A stretch of 64,000 nucleotides of DNA, from assembly GCF_000022085.1 (NCBI RefSeq), contig NC_011894.1, positions 5,044,001-5,108,000 on the forward strand, read 5' to 3'. A model generated the notes under the pieces. The model was not told where the DNA came from and made no database searches. It was given only the letters and a program-made list of their open reading frames with translations. This stretch comes from Methylobacterium nodulans ORS 2060. GTDB taxonomy: Bacteria; Pseudomonadota; Alphaproteobacteria; Rhizobiales; Beijerinckiaceae. The position numbers and the translations under genes are program-made. Below, piece by piece: positions 34,872 through 44,420 of the stretch; the first letter of the stretch is position 1; every line of letters starts with the position of its first letter.

Positions 34872-36405
34872 GGGGCTGTTGAAGAACCCGGCATGTGACG
34901 GCACCGAGCAGTGGTTCAGCGGCCGACGATGGCAATCAGCGCGAGGGCCGGCCGAACGGACCGGGCGGGCTCTTCTCCCGTGCGGACGAGGTCCAGCAGC
35001 CCCAAGAAGTGGAGCAGGACACGCCAAAGCGAAGCCGCGAGGCGCTTCAGGTTCACCGCGGCTGCGGTCAGGAACGCTTGGATGCGCATGTTCGCCAGCC
35101 CGCGACGCACGGCACGCGCGAGCCCGTGCCACGTCTTAGCCTCGCCGTGGAAGCCTTCCGACCGCCAACGGTGGCGCTGGTAGAGGCGCTGGTCCTCGGC
35201 CGACCAGCGTTCGCGCCGCCGTCGTGCCCGCAACAGGGCCGGATAGTCCGCGCTGATCATCACCGCGCGGGCACTGCGCCCGCGGGGAAGACAGAGCTTC
35301 GCCAGCGAACAGGATCGGCAGTCACGGCTGCGCGCCACGAAGAAACGGCCATGCTTCTGGACCTTGCCAGGCGTGAGGATTTTGCCGCGCGGGCACGTCA
35401 CGATGTTGTGGCGTGCGTCGTAGCGGAAGCGGCGCAGCGGCACGGCCGAGCGGATCGGCTCGGCCTTGGTTGGGATGAGTGGGTCGATGCCGCGCCGCTC
35501 CAGCCCGCCGTAGACCTTGGCGTAGGCGTAGCCCGCGTCCGCCGTCGCGGTGACGATGGCCTGTCCCGTCGTCGCGGCGGTCGCATCCAGGCGCGCTAGG
35601 ATGACCTGCCCCTCGTTCAGCTCACCGGTGGTGACCTCAACGTCGAGCACCACGCCGCGCACGTCATCGACGACCGCATGCTGCTTGTAGGCAGGTTCCA
35701 GGCGGCGATTGCGCGCGTTCGTGGCCATCGTCGCATCGGGATCAGTCGGGCAGACCTTCTTATAGCGGCCGGTCTGCTTCGCGTTGCGCTCGGCGAGTGC
35801 AGCCGCGTCGCTGTTGCTCTCGGCCACGGCTTCCACGTGCTCGGCAACGAGGCTCTCCCAGCTCACGTCGGCGCGGATCAGTGAGGCGTCGACATGCACG
35901 ACCTCGCCCTTGGCGATCCCAGCTGACACGCAGGCCTGCACCGTGCGCTGGAAGATGCGCTGGAAGCGCTCGGCCCCCCAGCGGCTGCGGATGCGCGTCA
36001 GAGTCGAGTGGTCCGGCAGCGCCTCGTGCAGGCCGTAGCCTGCGAACCAGCGGATGGCGAGGTTGACCTGCGCCTCCCGCAACAGGCGCCGGTCGTGCAC
36101 GATCCCGAGCAGGAAGCCAGCCAACATCAGCCGCAAGGCGGCCTCCGGGTCGATGCCGGGCCGACCGTTGTCCGCGCAATAGAGGTCGGCGACCTCAGCC
36201 CGCAGCCATGCGAGATCGAGGACGCGGTCGACGCGCACCAGGATGTGGTCGTCGGGGAGGAGTTGGCGCAGCGAGCCCGTAATGAAGAGCTCGCCCTGAT
36301 CGCGTTCCTTGTGGCCGAGCATGCGCAGCTCTCCGGCAGCCTCGGCGAAGTGAATCAGGCCGCAGGATCACTCGCCATCGCAGCCGAGACTTTATCAACA
36401 GCCCC
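34872..36405 (-). mobile_element. IS1182-family element, copy 1
   Basis: This 1534-bp element has ends GGGGCTGTTGA and complement, flanked by the 5-bp duplication ACCGC (34867-34871, 36406-36410). It is inserted in IS256 and carries an intact transposase. Confidence 0.93.
34916..36322 (-). CDS. IS1182-family transposase
   Basis: This is a 468-residue DDE transposase of the IS1182 group. The N-terminal domain is LFITGSLRQLLPDDHILVRV. The catalytic core shows VVHVDASLIRADVSWESLV and the second region ATADAGYAYAKV. The zinc-like cluster CRSCSLAKLCLPRGRS and the C-terminal [20 protein letters not shown] with the catalytic Glu follow. All are intact, so this copy is probably active. A copy with one extra base is at 36863. 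Confidence 0.92.
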   Translation of the reverse strand: MLGHKERDQGELFITGSLRQLLPDDHILVRVDRVLDLAWLRAEVADLYCADNGRPGIDPEAALRLMLAGFLLGIVHDRRLLREAQVNLAIRWFAGYGLHEALPDHSTLTRIRSRWGAERFQRIFQRTVQACVSAGIAKGEVVHVDASLIRADVSWESLVAEHVEAVAESNSDAAALAERNAKQTGRYKKVCPTDPDATMATNARNRRLEPAYKQHAVVDDVRGVVLDVEVTTGELNEGQVILARLDATAATTGQAIVTATADAGYAYAKVYGGLERRGIDPLIPTKAEPIRSAVPLRRFRYDARHNIVTCPRGKILTPGKVQKHGRFFVARSRDCRSCSLAKLCLPRGRSARAVMISADYPALLRARRRRERWSAEDQRLYQRHRWRSEGFHGEAKTWHGLARAVRRGLANMRIQAFLTAAAVNLKRLAASLWRVLLHFLGLLDLVRTGEEPARSVRPALALIAIVGR

Positions 36406-36779
36406 ACCGCCCACTCATCGTTCTGCTCCAGCAGGATCGCCCCTACCAAGCGCCGGATCGCCGCCTCGTTGGGGAAGATGCCGACCACCTCCGTGCGCCG
36501 CTTGATCTCGCCGTTGAGCCGCTCCAGCGGGTTCGTGCTGTGCAGCTTGGCCCGGTGCGCGGTCGGGAAGCTCATGTAGGCCAGCACGTCCGCTTCCGCC
36601 TCGTCCATCAGGGCAGAGAGCTTGGGCAGCTTGGGCCGCAGTTGATCGGCGACGCGCCGCCACTGCTGGCGAGCCGCCTCCGCATCCTCCTGCGCGAAGG
36701 CGGTGGCGATGAAGGCCGAGACCACCCGCCGCCCCGAGCGCCCGGCATGCGCCAGAGCATTGCGCATGAAGTGCACCCG

Positions 36780-38314
36780 GGGGCTGTTGATAAAGTCTCG
36801 GCTGCGATGGCGAGTGATCCTGCGGCCTGATTCACTTCGCCGAGGCTGCCGGAGAGCTGCGCATGCTCGGCCACAAGGAACGCGATCAGGGCGAGCTCTT
36901 CATTACGGGCTCGCTGCGCCAACTCCTCCCCGACGACCACATCCTGGTGCGCGTCGACCGCGTCCTCGATCTCGCATGGCTGCGGGCTGAGGTCGCCGAC
37001 CTCTATTGCGCGGACAACGGTCGGCCCGGCATCGACCCGGAGGCCGCCTTGCGGCTGATGTTGGCTGGCTTCCTGCTCGGGATCGTGCACGACCGGCGCC
37101 TGTTGCGGGAGGCGCAGGTCAACCTCGCCATCCGCTGGTTCGCAGGCTACGGCCTGCACGAGGCGCTGCCGGACCACTCGACTCTGACGCGCATCCGCAG
37201 CCGCTGGGGGGCCGAGCGCTTCCAGCGCATCTTCCAGCGCACGGTGCAGGCCTGCGTGTCAGCTGGGATCGCCAAGGGCGAGGTCGTGCATGTCGACGCC
37301 TCACTGATCCGCGCCGACGTGAGCTGGGAGAGCCTCGTTGCCGAGCACGTGGAAGCCGTGGCCGAGAGCAACAGCGACGCGGCTGCACTCGCCGAGCGCA
37401 ACGCGAAGCAGACCGGCCGCTATAAGAAGGTCTGCCCGACTGATCCCGATGCGACGATGGCCACGAACGCGCGCAATCGCCGCCTGGAACCTGCCTACAA
37501 GCAGCATGCGGTCGTCGATGACGTGCGCGGCGTGGTGCTCGACGTTGAGGTCACCACCGGGTGAGCTGAACGAGGGGCAGGTCATCCTAGCGCGCCTGGA
37601 TGCGACCGCCGCGACGACGGGACAGGCCATCGTCACCGCGACGGCGGACGCGGGCTACGCCTACGCCAAGGTCTACGGCGGGCTGGAGCGGCGCGGCATC
37701 GACCCACTCATCCCAACCAAGGCCGAGCCGATCCGCTCGGCCGTGCCGCTGCGCCGCTTCCGCTACGACGCACGCCACAACATCGTGACGTGCCCGCGCG
37801 GCAAAATCCTCACGCCTGGCAAGGTCCAGAAGCATGGCCGTTTCTTCGTGGCGCGCAGCCGTGACTGCCGATCCTGTTCGCTGGCGAAGCTCTGTCTTCC
37901 CCGCGGGCGCAGTGCCCGCGCGGTGATGATCAGCGCGGACTATCCGGCCCTGTTGCGGGCACGACGGCGGCGCGAACGCTGGTCGGCCGAGGACCAGCGC
38001 CTCTACCAGCGCCACCGTTGGCGGTCGGAAGGCTTCCACGGCGAGGCTAAGACGTGGCACGGGCTCGCGCGTGCCGTGCGTCGCGGGCTGGCGAACATGC
38101 GCATCCAAGCGTTCCTGACCGCAGCCGCGGTGAACCTGAAGCGCCTCGCGGCTTCGCTTTGGCGTGTCCTGCTCCACTTCTTGGGGCTGCTGGACCTCGT
38201 CCGCACGGGAGAAGAGCCCGCCCGGTCCGTTCGGCCGGCCCTCGCGCTGATTGCCATCGTCGGCCGCTGAACCACTGCTCGGTGCCGTCACATGCCGGGT
38301 TCTTCAACAGCCCC
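36780..38314 (+). mobile_element. IS1182-family element, copy 2 (inverted)
   Basis: This 1535-bp element has the same ends as copy 1, flanked by the 5-bp duplication ACCCG (36775-36779, 38315-38319). It is inserted in the same IS256, in the opposite orientation to copy 1. Confidence 0.93.
36863..38270 (+). pseudogene. IS1182-family transposase with a frameshift
   Basis: This is identical or nearly so to copy 1, except for one extra G near 37,560 (after VLDVEVTTG). The remainder (ELNEGQVILARLDA onward) is read in another frame. The mutation must be recent given the near-identity. The transposase could be supplied by copy 1. Confidence 0.88.
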
Positions 38315-39133
38315 ACCCGACAGCGCTGCCAGGACGCGTTCATCACCTTGGCGACTGACGCCTTGATCCCTTCGTGCGCGTCCGAGATTACCAGCTTGAC
38401 CCCGCGCAGGCCGCGGCGCGCCAGCTTGCGCAGGAACGCCGTCCAGAAGGTCTCGGCTTCGGAGGGGCCGATGTCGAGCCCCAGCACCTCGCGGCGGCCG
38501 TCCTGGTTGACGCCCACCGCCACGATCACCGCCACCGAGACGATGCGGCCAGCCTCGCGCACCTTCACGTAGGTGGCGTCGATCCACAGATAGGGCCACT
38601 CGCCCTCGATCGGCCGCTCCAGGAAGGCGGTGACCCGCTCATCGATCTCCTCGCACAGGCGCGAGCCTTGGCTCTTGGAGATGCCGCTGCCGCCCATCGC
38701 CTGCACGAGGTCATCCACCGCGCGGGTCGAGATGCCCTGGATGTAGGCCTCCTGGATCACCGCCGTGAGCGCCTTCTCGGCCAAGCGCCGCGGCTCCAGG
38801 AAACTGGGGAAGTCGCTGCCCTTGCGCAGCTTGGGGATGCGCAACTCCACCGTGCCGGCCCGCGTCTGCCAGTCTCTGTCGCGGTAACCGTTGCGCTGAG
38901 CCAGCCGCTCCGGGCTCCTCTCGCCGTGCGCCGCTCCGGTCAGGCTGGCGACCTCCAGCTCCATCAGGCGCTGCGCGGCAAAGCCGATCATCTCCCGCAG
39001 CACGTCCGGCTCCAGGCTCTTCTCAGCCAGCGCGCGCAGGCTCATCATCGCGTCGGTCATCGGGGGTCTCTCGGGTTCGGGGTTGGTGCTCGCAACCCGA
39101 TCCTAACCCGTCACCGCCGGTGACCACCCCCGC

Positions 39134-39185
39134 GAGAGAGCCCGCCTGCTTCAGCGCTATGGAGGGCGCGCAGGCGGGCTCTCTC
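39134..39185. terminator. Strong 16-bp hairpin at the IS256 5' end
   Basis: GAGAGAGCCCGCCTGC (39134-39149) and its exact complement (39170-39185) lie between the IS256 terminal repeat and the transposase start. Such stems can block outside transcription into the transposase gene. Confidence 0.6.
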
Positions 39186-39319
39186 GCTCTCGTCCAGCTA
39201 CACCACTCAGTGGGACACGACCGATTTAGATGAAAGTGCGGCAGGACGCCGGCCCGAACACCCCGTGGCGCGGGCTCGACAAACCTGACAGTTGTCGATT
39301 GCCCGACATTTTCCCGGGG

Positions 39320-39520
39320 ATGGCGGACACGGGCGCCTTGATGCATGGATACACCCGTCGGGCTTTGGTGGAGGCCTCTATCAGCCGCTTCAAACGAGGG
39401 ATCAGTACGAGCTTACGCTCACAGACGGAACCCCGCCGCGCGACTGAGATCACCATAGCCGTTCATGTCCTGAACCGCATGCTCGAGCTTGGGCGCCCGA
39501 AGTTTGTCCGCGTCGCCTGA
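39320..39520 (+). pseudogene. IS5-family transposase C-terminal fragment
   Basis: The frame encodes GYTRRALVEASISRFKRGIS and ITIAVHVLNRMLELGRPKFV, the typical end of IS5-group transposases. Everything upstream has been removed by the IS256 insertion. Confidence 0.7.
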
Positions 39521-40430
39521 ACGAAAGGCATGGGATGGGCGAAGTGCAGTCGCCAATGGATCCGTGCGACACAGTCACATATCTCAGTTTCAGCACTGAA
39601 TTGCGATGGGTGATTTATGCGTGAGCCGTTGATGGAATGAGTGACTTCAACAAGAGCAGGGCGCTCTGCTCTGATGCATTCTCTATGTGAGACACAGCGG
39701 GTTAGCGCACTCGCGAAGATCAACAGCGCCTTCGTCCTATGGCTTGCCAGATTGCCACGACAGAGCCCTCAGGAGAGATACTGGGCGAGGTGCTTGTGCA
39801 ACTGAAGATCGCCTGAAGCTTGGAACCGGCCAGAATGCGGCGCCTGTACTCCGGATTCTGCAGCTGATGCCCTGAATGTACTTCCATATTTCTTTCATCC
39901 TCTAAGGACAGAGTGGCCGGTTCTATCGGCGATCCTCCGTCCCGCTTCGTTTAAGGTAAGCGAGTATCGTCCCATAAAACGAACAGCCCCCACTCAGATT
40001 GGGGTGAACCACACACCCAGAACAGGGTTTTTGGGAGTGAATTTTCCGTTTCTTCTCCAGGCCGCCCATCCGGAAGAAGTTTTTTGTCGACAAGTTCGTT
40101 CTAAAGAAAGAACGTTATCGTTGACAGGCAGCCATATTAAGTCAATTCTGCGCGTCACCGGAGGACACGTCGATGCGATCATCGCGATCAGTCGAGCATT
40201 CCTTACTTTTTCGATCGTAGGGCACCTGCGTCGCGGGCTTCATTGAAGGACGAGCACATGAGGGCCATCAGCTCCAAGGTCATCGCGACCGCAGAAGTGA
40301 CTTAGCTTCGCCCGCTCGTCAGCACGTGCTGTGAACTGGCACGAGATCCCTGGGCTTCGTTCCCGCCGCACTCCTCCCGAGCCTGATCATCATCGCCGCG
40401 AGCTTCGACGGCGGCAGGAGAATTTGTGCC
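39521..40430. other. Intergenic region, mostly without features
   Basis: About 900 bp of lower-GC DNA has no credible gene. A 6-bp hairpin CGTTCT/AGAACG lies at 40098-40115 and a small CCCCA/TGGGG stem lies near 39,990. The promoter of the FMN reductase gene should be in the last 200 bp. Confidence 0.5.
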
Positions 40431-41039
40431 ATGCGTCTACCTCGCTTCGTTGCCTTTTCCGGCAGCCCCCGCCGTCCATCCAAGACCCGGAGCCTCGTTG
40501 AGACAGTCGCAACCGAGGTAGCGAACTGCAGACAGGTGCGCCTCGACATCTACGATCTCGTCGATGCCGGTCCTGGCCTTGGTGCGGCGCTGCAGCGCCA
40601 GGATCTGACCCTGCCGGCGGCTCGCATCATCGATGCCATCGAGCAGGCCGCTGCGCTGATTGTCGGCACACCGGTGTACAAGGGCGCCTACACCGGGCTG
40701 TTCAAGCATGTCTTCGATCTGGTTGATCCCCGTGCCCTGATCGGCAAGCCAGTGCTGCTCACCGCCACCGGAGGCGGTCCGCGCCATGCCCTGGTGGTGG
40801 AACACGCCCTGCGGCCGCTCTTCGGTTTCTTCGAGGCCCTGACTGCTCCCACCGCAGTCTACGCCAGTGATACCGACTTCACCGATGGACAGCTGACTGA
40901 CGCCGGCGTCTTGGCGGGTGCGGGCGCCGCCGCACAACAGCTCGCGGGTCTACTCGACGACCTGCAACGCTCTGACGCATCACCCGAAACCGAGATGGCT
41001 GACCGCCACGTCGTTAGAAGGCGAGCCGCACACCGCTGA
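40431..41039 (+). CDS. NAD(P)H-dependent FMN reductase (MsuE/SfnE type)
   Basis: This flavodoxin-like enzyme supplies FMNH2 to two-component monooxygenases. The 202-residue product starts MRLPRFVAFSGSPRRPSKTR, the phosphate loop of the FMN reductase family. It includes AALIVGTPVYKGAYTGLFKH and LTATGGGPRHALVVEHALRP. AGGAG lies ten bases before the ATG. The sfnG gene follows 58 bp downstream and almost surely uses the FMNH2 made here. The last ~30 residues are variable. Confidence 0.88.
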   Translation: MRLPRFVAFSGSPRRPSKTRSLVETVATEVANCRQVRLDIYDLVDAGPGLGAALQRQDLTLPAARIIDAIEQAAALIVGTPVYKGAYTGLFKHVFDLVDPRALIGKPVLLTATGGGPRHALVVEHALRPLFGFFEALTAPTAVYASDTDFTDGQLTDAGVLAGAGAAAQQLAGLLDDLQRSDASPETEMADRHVVRRRAAHR

Positions 41040-41097
41040 ACCAACTCTTTTGACGATATTTATCGCGTAACCCGTTCTGAGACAAGGATGAAACAAC

Positions 41098-42198
41098 ATG
41101 AGCACGCCTTCCGACCCGATTAAGTTCGCCTACTGGGTTCCCAATGTCTCCGGGGGCCTTGTCATCAGCAACATCGAGCAGCGTACAAGCTGGGACATCG
41201 AATATAACCGCAAGCTCGCACAGATCGCTGAGGCGAGCGGGTTCGAGTATGCTTTGACCCAGATCCGCTTCACGGCAGGCTACGGCGCTGACAACCAACA
41301 CGAGTCCGTCGCGTTCAGCCACGCGCTCCTGGCAGCAACGACATCGCTGAAGGTCATCGCAGCAATCCTGCCCGGTCCTTGGACCCCGGTCCTCGCGGCC
41401 AAGCAGATTGCCACCATCAACCATCTCAGCAGTGGCCGGATCGCCGTCAACATCGTCAGCGGCTGGTTCCGTGGCGAGTTCCAGGCGATCGGGGAGCCCT
41501 GGCTTGATCATGATGAGCGCTACCGCCGCTCGGAGGAGTTCATTCGCTCTCTGCGCGGTATCTGGACTGAAGGCAGCTTGACCTTCGCAGGCGACTTCTA
41601 TCGCTTCCGTGACTACTCCATGAAGCCCAAGCCCATCGATCCTCAGCCCGAGATCTTCCAGGGCGGATCGTCACGCGCTGCTCGGGATATGGCGGCCCGG
41701 GTCGCGGACTGGTACTTCACGAACGGGAACACGCCTGAGGAGATCCGCAAGCAGGTCGACGACATTCACGCTAAGGCGTCCGCGAACAATCGCTCCGTCA
41801 AGATCGGTGTGAATGCATTCGCCATCGCCCGAGAGACGGAAGATGAAGCTAAGGCCGTCCTCGACGAGATCATCGCCAAAGCCAACCCGGAGGCCGTGCA
41901 GGGCTTCGCCGATCAGGTGAAGAATGCCGGCAAGGCCTCGCCGGAAGGAGAGGGCAACTGGGCCAAGTCCTCTTTTGCAGATCTTGTTCAGTACAACGAC
42001 GGCTTCCGCTCGAATCTTATTGGAACGCCGGAGCAGATCGCCGAGCGCATCATCGCGCTGAAAAACGCTGGCGCTGATCTCATCCTGCTGGGCTTCCTGC
42101 ACTTCCAGGAGGAAGTCGAATCCTTCGGCAAGCATGTGATCCCGCTGGTTCGCAGGCTCGAGGCTGAGCGCCAATCCGAGCTGATCGCAGCCGAGTAA
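41098..42198 (+). CDS. sfnG: FMNH2-dependent dimethyl sulfone monooxygenase
   Basis: This enzyme oxidises dimethyl sulfone to methanesulfinate and formaldehyde with FMNH2 and O2. The 366-residue product belongs to the luciferase-like monooxygenase group. It carries the SfnG-characteristic opening KFAYWVPNVSGGLVISNIEQ, followed by RTSWDIEYNRKLAQIAEASG. ALTQIRFTAGYGADNQHESV, SGRIAVNIVSGWFRGEF and EPWLDHDERYRRSEEFIRSL are also typical. It follows the FMN reductase gene and precedes a broken ABC ATPase gene. In a methylotroph the released formaldehyde could feed C1 metabolism. Confidence 0.92.
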   Translation: MSTPSDPIKFAYWVPNVSGGLVISNIEQRTSWDIEYNRKLAQIAEASGFEYALTQIRFTAGYGADNQHESVAFSHALLAATTSLKVIAAILPGPWTPVLAAKQIATINHLSSGRIAVNIVSGWFRGEFQAIGEPWLDHDERYRRSEEFIRSLRGIWTEGSLTFAGDFYRFRDYSMKPKPIDPQPEIFQGGSSRAARDMAARVADWYFTNGNTPEEIRKQVDDIHAKASANNRSVKIGVNAFAIARETEDEAKAVLDEIIAKANPEAVQGFADQVKNAGKASPEGEGNWAKSSFADLVQYNDGFRSNLIGTPEQIAERIIALKNAGADLILLGFLHFQEEVESFGKHVIPLVRRLEAERQSELIAAE

Positions 42199-42325
42199 TC
42201 GGGGCGGCCCCTCAGCCGCCTTCTACAGAGCAGAAGTGGCCGCCGCTGAGAAGCTGCGCCCACACCTCAAAGGGAAATGGATCCCTTGACCGCAGCCCTC
42301 TCGCAGCCCCGCATGGCTTGCCGTG

Positions 42326-42655
42326 ATGGCACAGAGCGGCGGGATCCCGCCGCTCTCGAACATCGGCGTGTCGGTCGGCGGTGTTGCGGCTCTCGCGGAC
42401 GTCACGCTGTCCGTGCGTCGCGGTGAGATCTGCTCGGTGATTGGCCCCGACGGCCGGGAAGTCCTCCCTGAGGAACGTGGTAAGCGGCTTGTACAAGCCC
42501 GATCCAGGGACCATTCGGCTTGCTGGGCAAAGCTTTGGCCGGATCCGGTCGGATCGTCTCGCCCGTTTGGGTGTCGCCCGAACGTTCCAGAACCTTGCGC
42601 TTTTTGGCGGGCTTTCCGTTCGGGACAACGTCAGCTCGGGCCTGACCCATATCCG
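42326..42655 (+). pseudogene. LivG-type ABC transporter ATP-binding fragment
   Basis: The frame starts GVSVGGVAALADVTLSVRRG and EICSVIGPDG, where one base is lost inside the Walker A motif (near 42,450). It continues in another frame as GKSSLRNVVSGLYKPDPGTI and LGVARTFQNLALFGG. The rest is cut off by an IS66 fragment at about 42,655. Confidence 0.75.
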
Positions 42656-43065
42656 ACGTGCTGGGCGGCCTCCTGCGGCACCGGAGCGACAACCCGTGCA
42701 CCACAGGTTAGACAGCGCACGGCCAGTCGCTGGTGTTGGGTGACGCCTGGCGCGACCTCGGGCAGCTCGATCCGCTCGGACAAGCTGACGATCTCGGCCG
42801 GCAGGTCCGGATCGAGCGCGCCTCCACAACAGGAGCAGTGACCCGGGCAATGCGCGACCACCTCATCCGGGGTCTGGCTGATTACCCGACTGTGCCGCTC
42901 GTGACCCGGCTTGGCGCCGCCCGGCTTGGCCTGCGCGCGGCGCTCCTTGCGATCCGTGGACGGCGGCTTGGAGGAGGTGCGCGAGGTCTTGTCCGGGCGC
43001 GGCAGCCGCAGCACCAGCTCGATCAGCTCCTGCTTGCTCAGGCGTTCCAGCTCGCTGCGGCCCAT
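42652..43065 (-). pseudogene. IS66-family transposase N-terminal fragment, copy a
   Basis: The frame starts MGRSELERLSKQELIELVLR, contains TSSKPPSTDR (the IS66 SSKPPSSD region) and a zinc-finger-like HCPGHCSCCGGAL...RCLTCGARV. It is cut near GYGSGP. The same start occurs at 44420, 54351 and 63474. Confidence 0.85.
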
Positions 43066-43351
43066 CCCACGAGGGGATCAGCGAAATCCACGCCGCGCAA
43101 GGGGCATGGGCAATAGCAAATTCTTTGTCGTGCAGAGAATATATTTTAGGATATAGGATCTCCTATATTCTCGTATGTATTAACTGTTCATCTGCGCGGC
43201 AGCGGCATATTCTAGAATATAGGATTCCATCAGTAATATAGAGGGCCATATATTTTCTGACTCCCTTTGCATACTTCACGAAAGGTCGCTATGCGAAGCC
43301 AGAGCCTAAATCAGGAGGAGCACCGTGAACACTTCCTCTGGAATTCCCTCC
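43066..43351 (+). promoter_or_regulatory. Repeated AT-rich palindromic leader A, copy a
   Basis: The AT-rich core 43127-43260 contains the dyad ATATAGGATCTCCTATAT (43151-43168) and the 14-bp palindrome ATATTCTAGAATAT (43207-43220). A CCGTGAACACTTC...CCCTCC segment leads to ATGCCCCTGA at 43352. Copies are at 44421-44640, 54084-54350 (inverted) and 63475-63741. Confidence 0.75.
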
Positions 43352-43530
43352 ATGCCCCTGACAGAGCGATTGATCGGCGACCCCGCCGCGGAGATCCGCG
43401 TCCAGACTTCCTGAAGGGCGAGCCGATCACGGCCCTGACGCAAGGCTGCGTCCATGTGGTCGAGTTCTGGTCAACGTCGTGCAGCTCCTGCGAGGCGGCC
43501 ATCCCGCATCTCACCGCCCTGCAGGGCCGG
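43352..43530 (+). pseudogene. TlpA-like redoxin fragment, frameshifted
   Basis: MPLTERLIGDPAAEIRVQT ends at a stop. Two bases are missing compared with the homologue at 63742. The other frame continues FLKGEPITALTQGCVHVVEF and WSTSCSSCEAAIPHL (active-site CSSC). Homology stops near LQG. The homologue's motif is CGPC. Confidence 0.75.
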
Positions 43531-43552
43531 ACGCGCCTTCCCCAATCCCAGG

Positions 43553-43737
43553 CTGTCGGACTTTGTCAGCTTCCCGACAGCTGAGTGAAGTTCCCGCCAA
43601 TCACCCGCGGTTCCATTAACGGACTGAGCTCAATAGCAACAGGTATTCAGAAGGATAAAGGTATTCAGAAGCATTCGGCACATCGCTTGCGGAAAGACCC
43701 GGCAGCGGCGGATGGCGCCGCGTCGGAGTGTTTTACG
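43553..43737 (+). promoter_or_regulatory. Repeated leader type B, copy 2
   Basis: A hairpin CTGTCGG...CCGACAG (about 43,555-43,583) is followed by GTGAAGTTCCCGCCAATCAC and a ~100-bp stretch similar to the minus strand at 26,490-26,380. It leads to the thioredoxin start. Confidence 0.55.
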
Positions 43738-44061
43738 ATGCCTACCGTGATGGTAACCGACGCGAGTTTCAAGCAGGACGTCCTGGAGGCTTCCGAGCCC
43801 GTCGTCGTCGTTTTCTGGGCCGAGGGGTGCGTCTCTTGTCAGGCGATCGGCCCGGCGCTGGAAGAGATCTCGAGCGAGATGCAGGGCCGCGTCAAGATCG
43901 CCAAGCTCAACGTGGACGAGAATCCGGGCATTGTCTCGGAGTACGGGATCGCCGGGGTTCCGACCCTGATGATCTTCAAGGACGGCAAGCTCGTGAGCCA
44001 GAAGTTCGGGGCCTTGTCGAAGGGCGCCCTGTTGCGCTGGATCCAGTCCGCGAGCGCCTGA
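43738..44061 (+). CDS. Thioredoxin with an unusual CVSC active site
   Basis: This 107-residue thioredoxin-fold protein has a complete family frame: VVVVFWAEGCVSCQAIGPAL, VKIAKLNVDENPGIVSEYGI, the cis-proline in GVPTLMIFKDGKL and a C-terminal helix LLRWIQS. The active site is C-V-S-C instead of C-G-P-C, which should change its redox potential and partner choice. GGAG lies 12 bases before the ATG. The frame is open far upstream through leader B, but that stretch is not thioredoxin-like. A strong terminator follows. Confidence 0.88.
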   Translation: MPTVMVTDASFKQDVLEASEPVVVVFWAEGCVSCQAIGPALEEISSEMQGRVKIAKLNVDENPGIVSEYGIAGVPTLMIFKDGKLVSQKFGALSKGALLRWIQSASA

Positions 44062-44086
44062 CCGCGGTGCCGTGGTGCTCCGCCAC

Positions 44087-44110
44087 AGCCCGGCCTTGCG
44101 GCCGGGCTTT
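44087..44110 (+). terminator. Rho-independent terminator of the thioredoxin gene
   Basis: A 9-bp perfect stem AGCCCGGCC/GGCCGGGCT with a TTGC loop is followed by TTCCCGTTT. It lies 26 bases past the stop. Confidence 0.75.
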
Positions 44111-44420
44111 CCCGTTTCTCAGGCCGGCGCGGACCACCGCGAACTCGGTGTCGCGGCGCAGGTTGGCGCCGCTGACCACGACCACGCCCGGGCTGGCCGT
44201 GGTGATGATGGCGCCGGTGTTGTTCACCGCAAAGGCGCCGTCAACCGGAACTGACCCGACGCCCCGCATTCCCTCGCTGATCGCAACCTCCAACGGGTCC
44301 GGTTGGCGCTCGCCCGAATGATTGGTTCGCATCCGCGCCATGTCCTCAAATACTCGAATGGTTCAAATCATTCGTAGTTCGATCAGCTCCTGCTTGCTCA
44401 GGCGCTCAAGTTCGCTGCGG
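44111..44420. other. Gene remnants and IS66 start, copy b
   Basis: This contains only the first ~14 codons of the IS66 transposase on the minus strand (44,380-44,420). Before it is a short minus-strand stretch (GVGSVPVDGAFAVNNTGAII) that may be a relic. No gene is supported. Confidence 0.5.

Larger units (their letters stand above)
34717..39223 (-). mobile_element. IS256-family element interrupted by two IS1182 copies
   Basis: The outer ends are inverted repeats (CGGTCGTGTCCCA... and its complement at 39212-39223, continuing GTGGTGTAGCTGG). The transposase gene is in three parts on the minus strand: 39060-38315, 36779-36406 and 34871-34782. Removing both inner elements and one copy of each target duplication restores ...WQRCRVHFMRNAL... 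and ...NDEWAVQRCRYITLE... exactly. Confidence 0.9.

Noticed and set aside
34895..35599. Plus-strand frames opposite the IS1182 transposase (and the mirror set at 37587-38291)
   Set aside because: They are identical shadows in both inverted IS copies. The transposase on the other strand is complete.
40337..40352. Sigma-54 promoter before the FMN reductase/sfnG genes
   Set aside because: TGGCACG is present as a -24 element, but the -12 TTGC element is not at the right distance.
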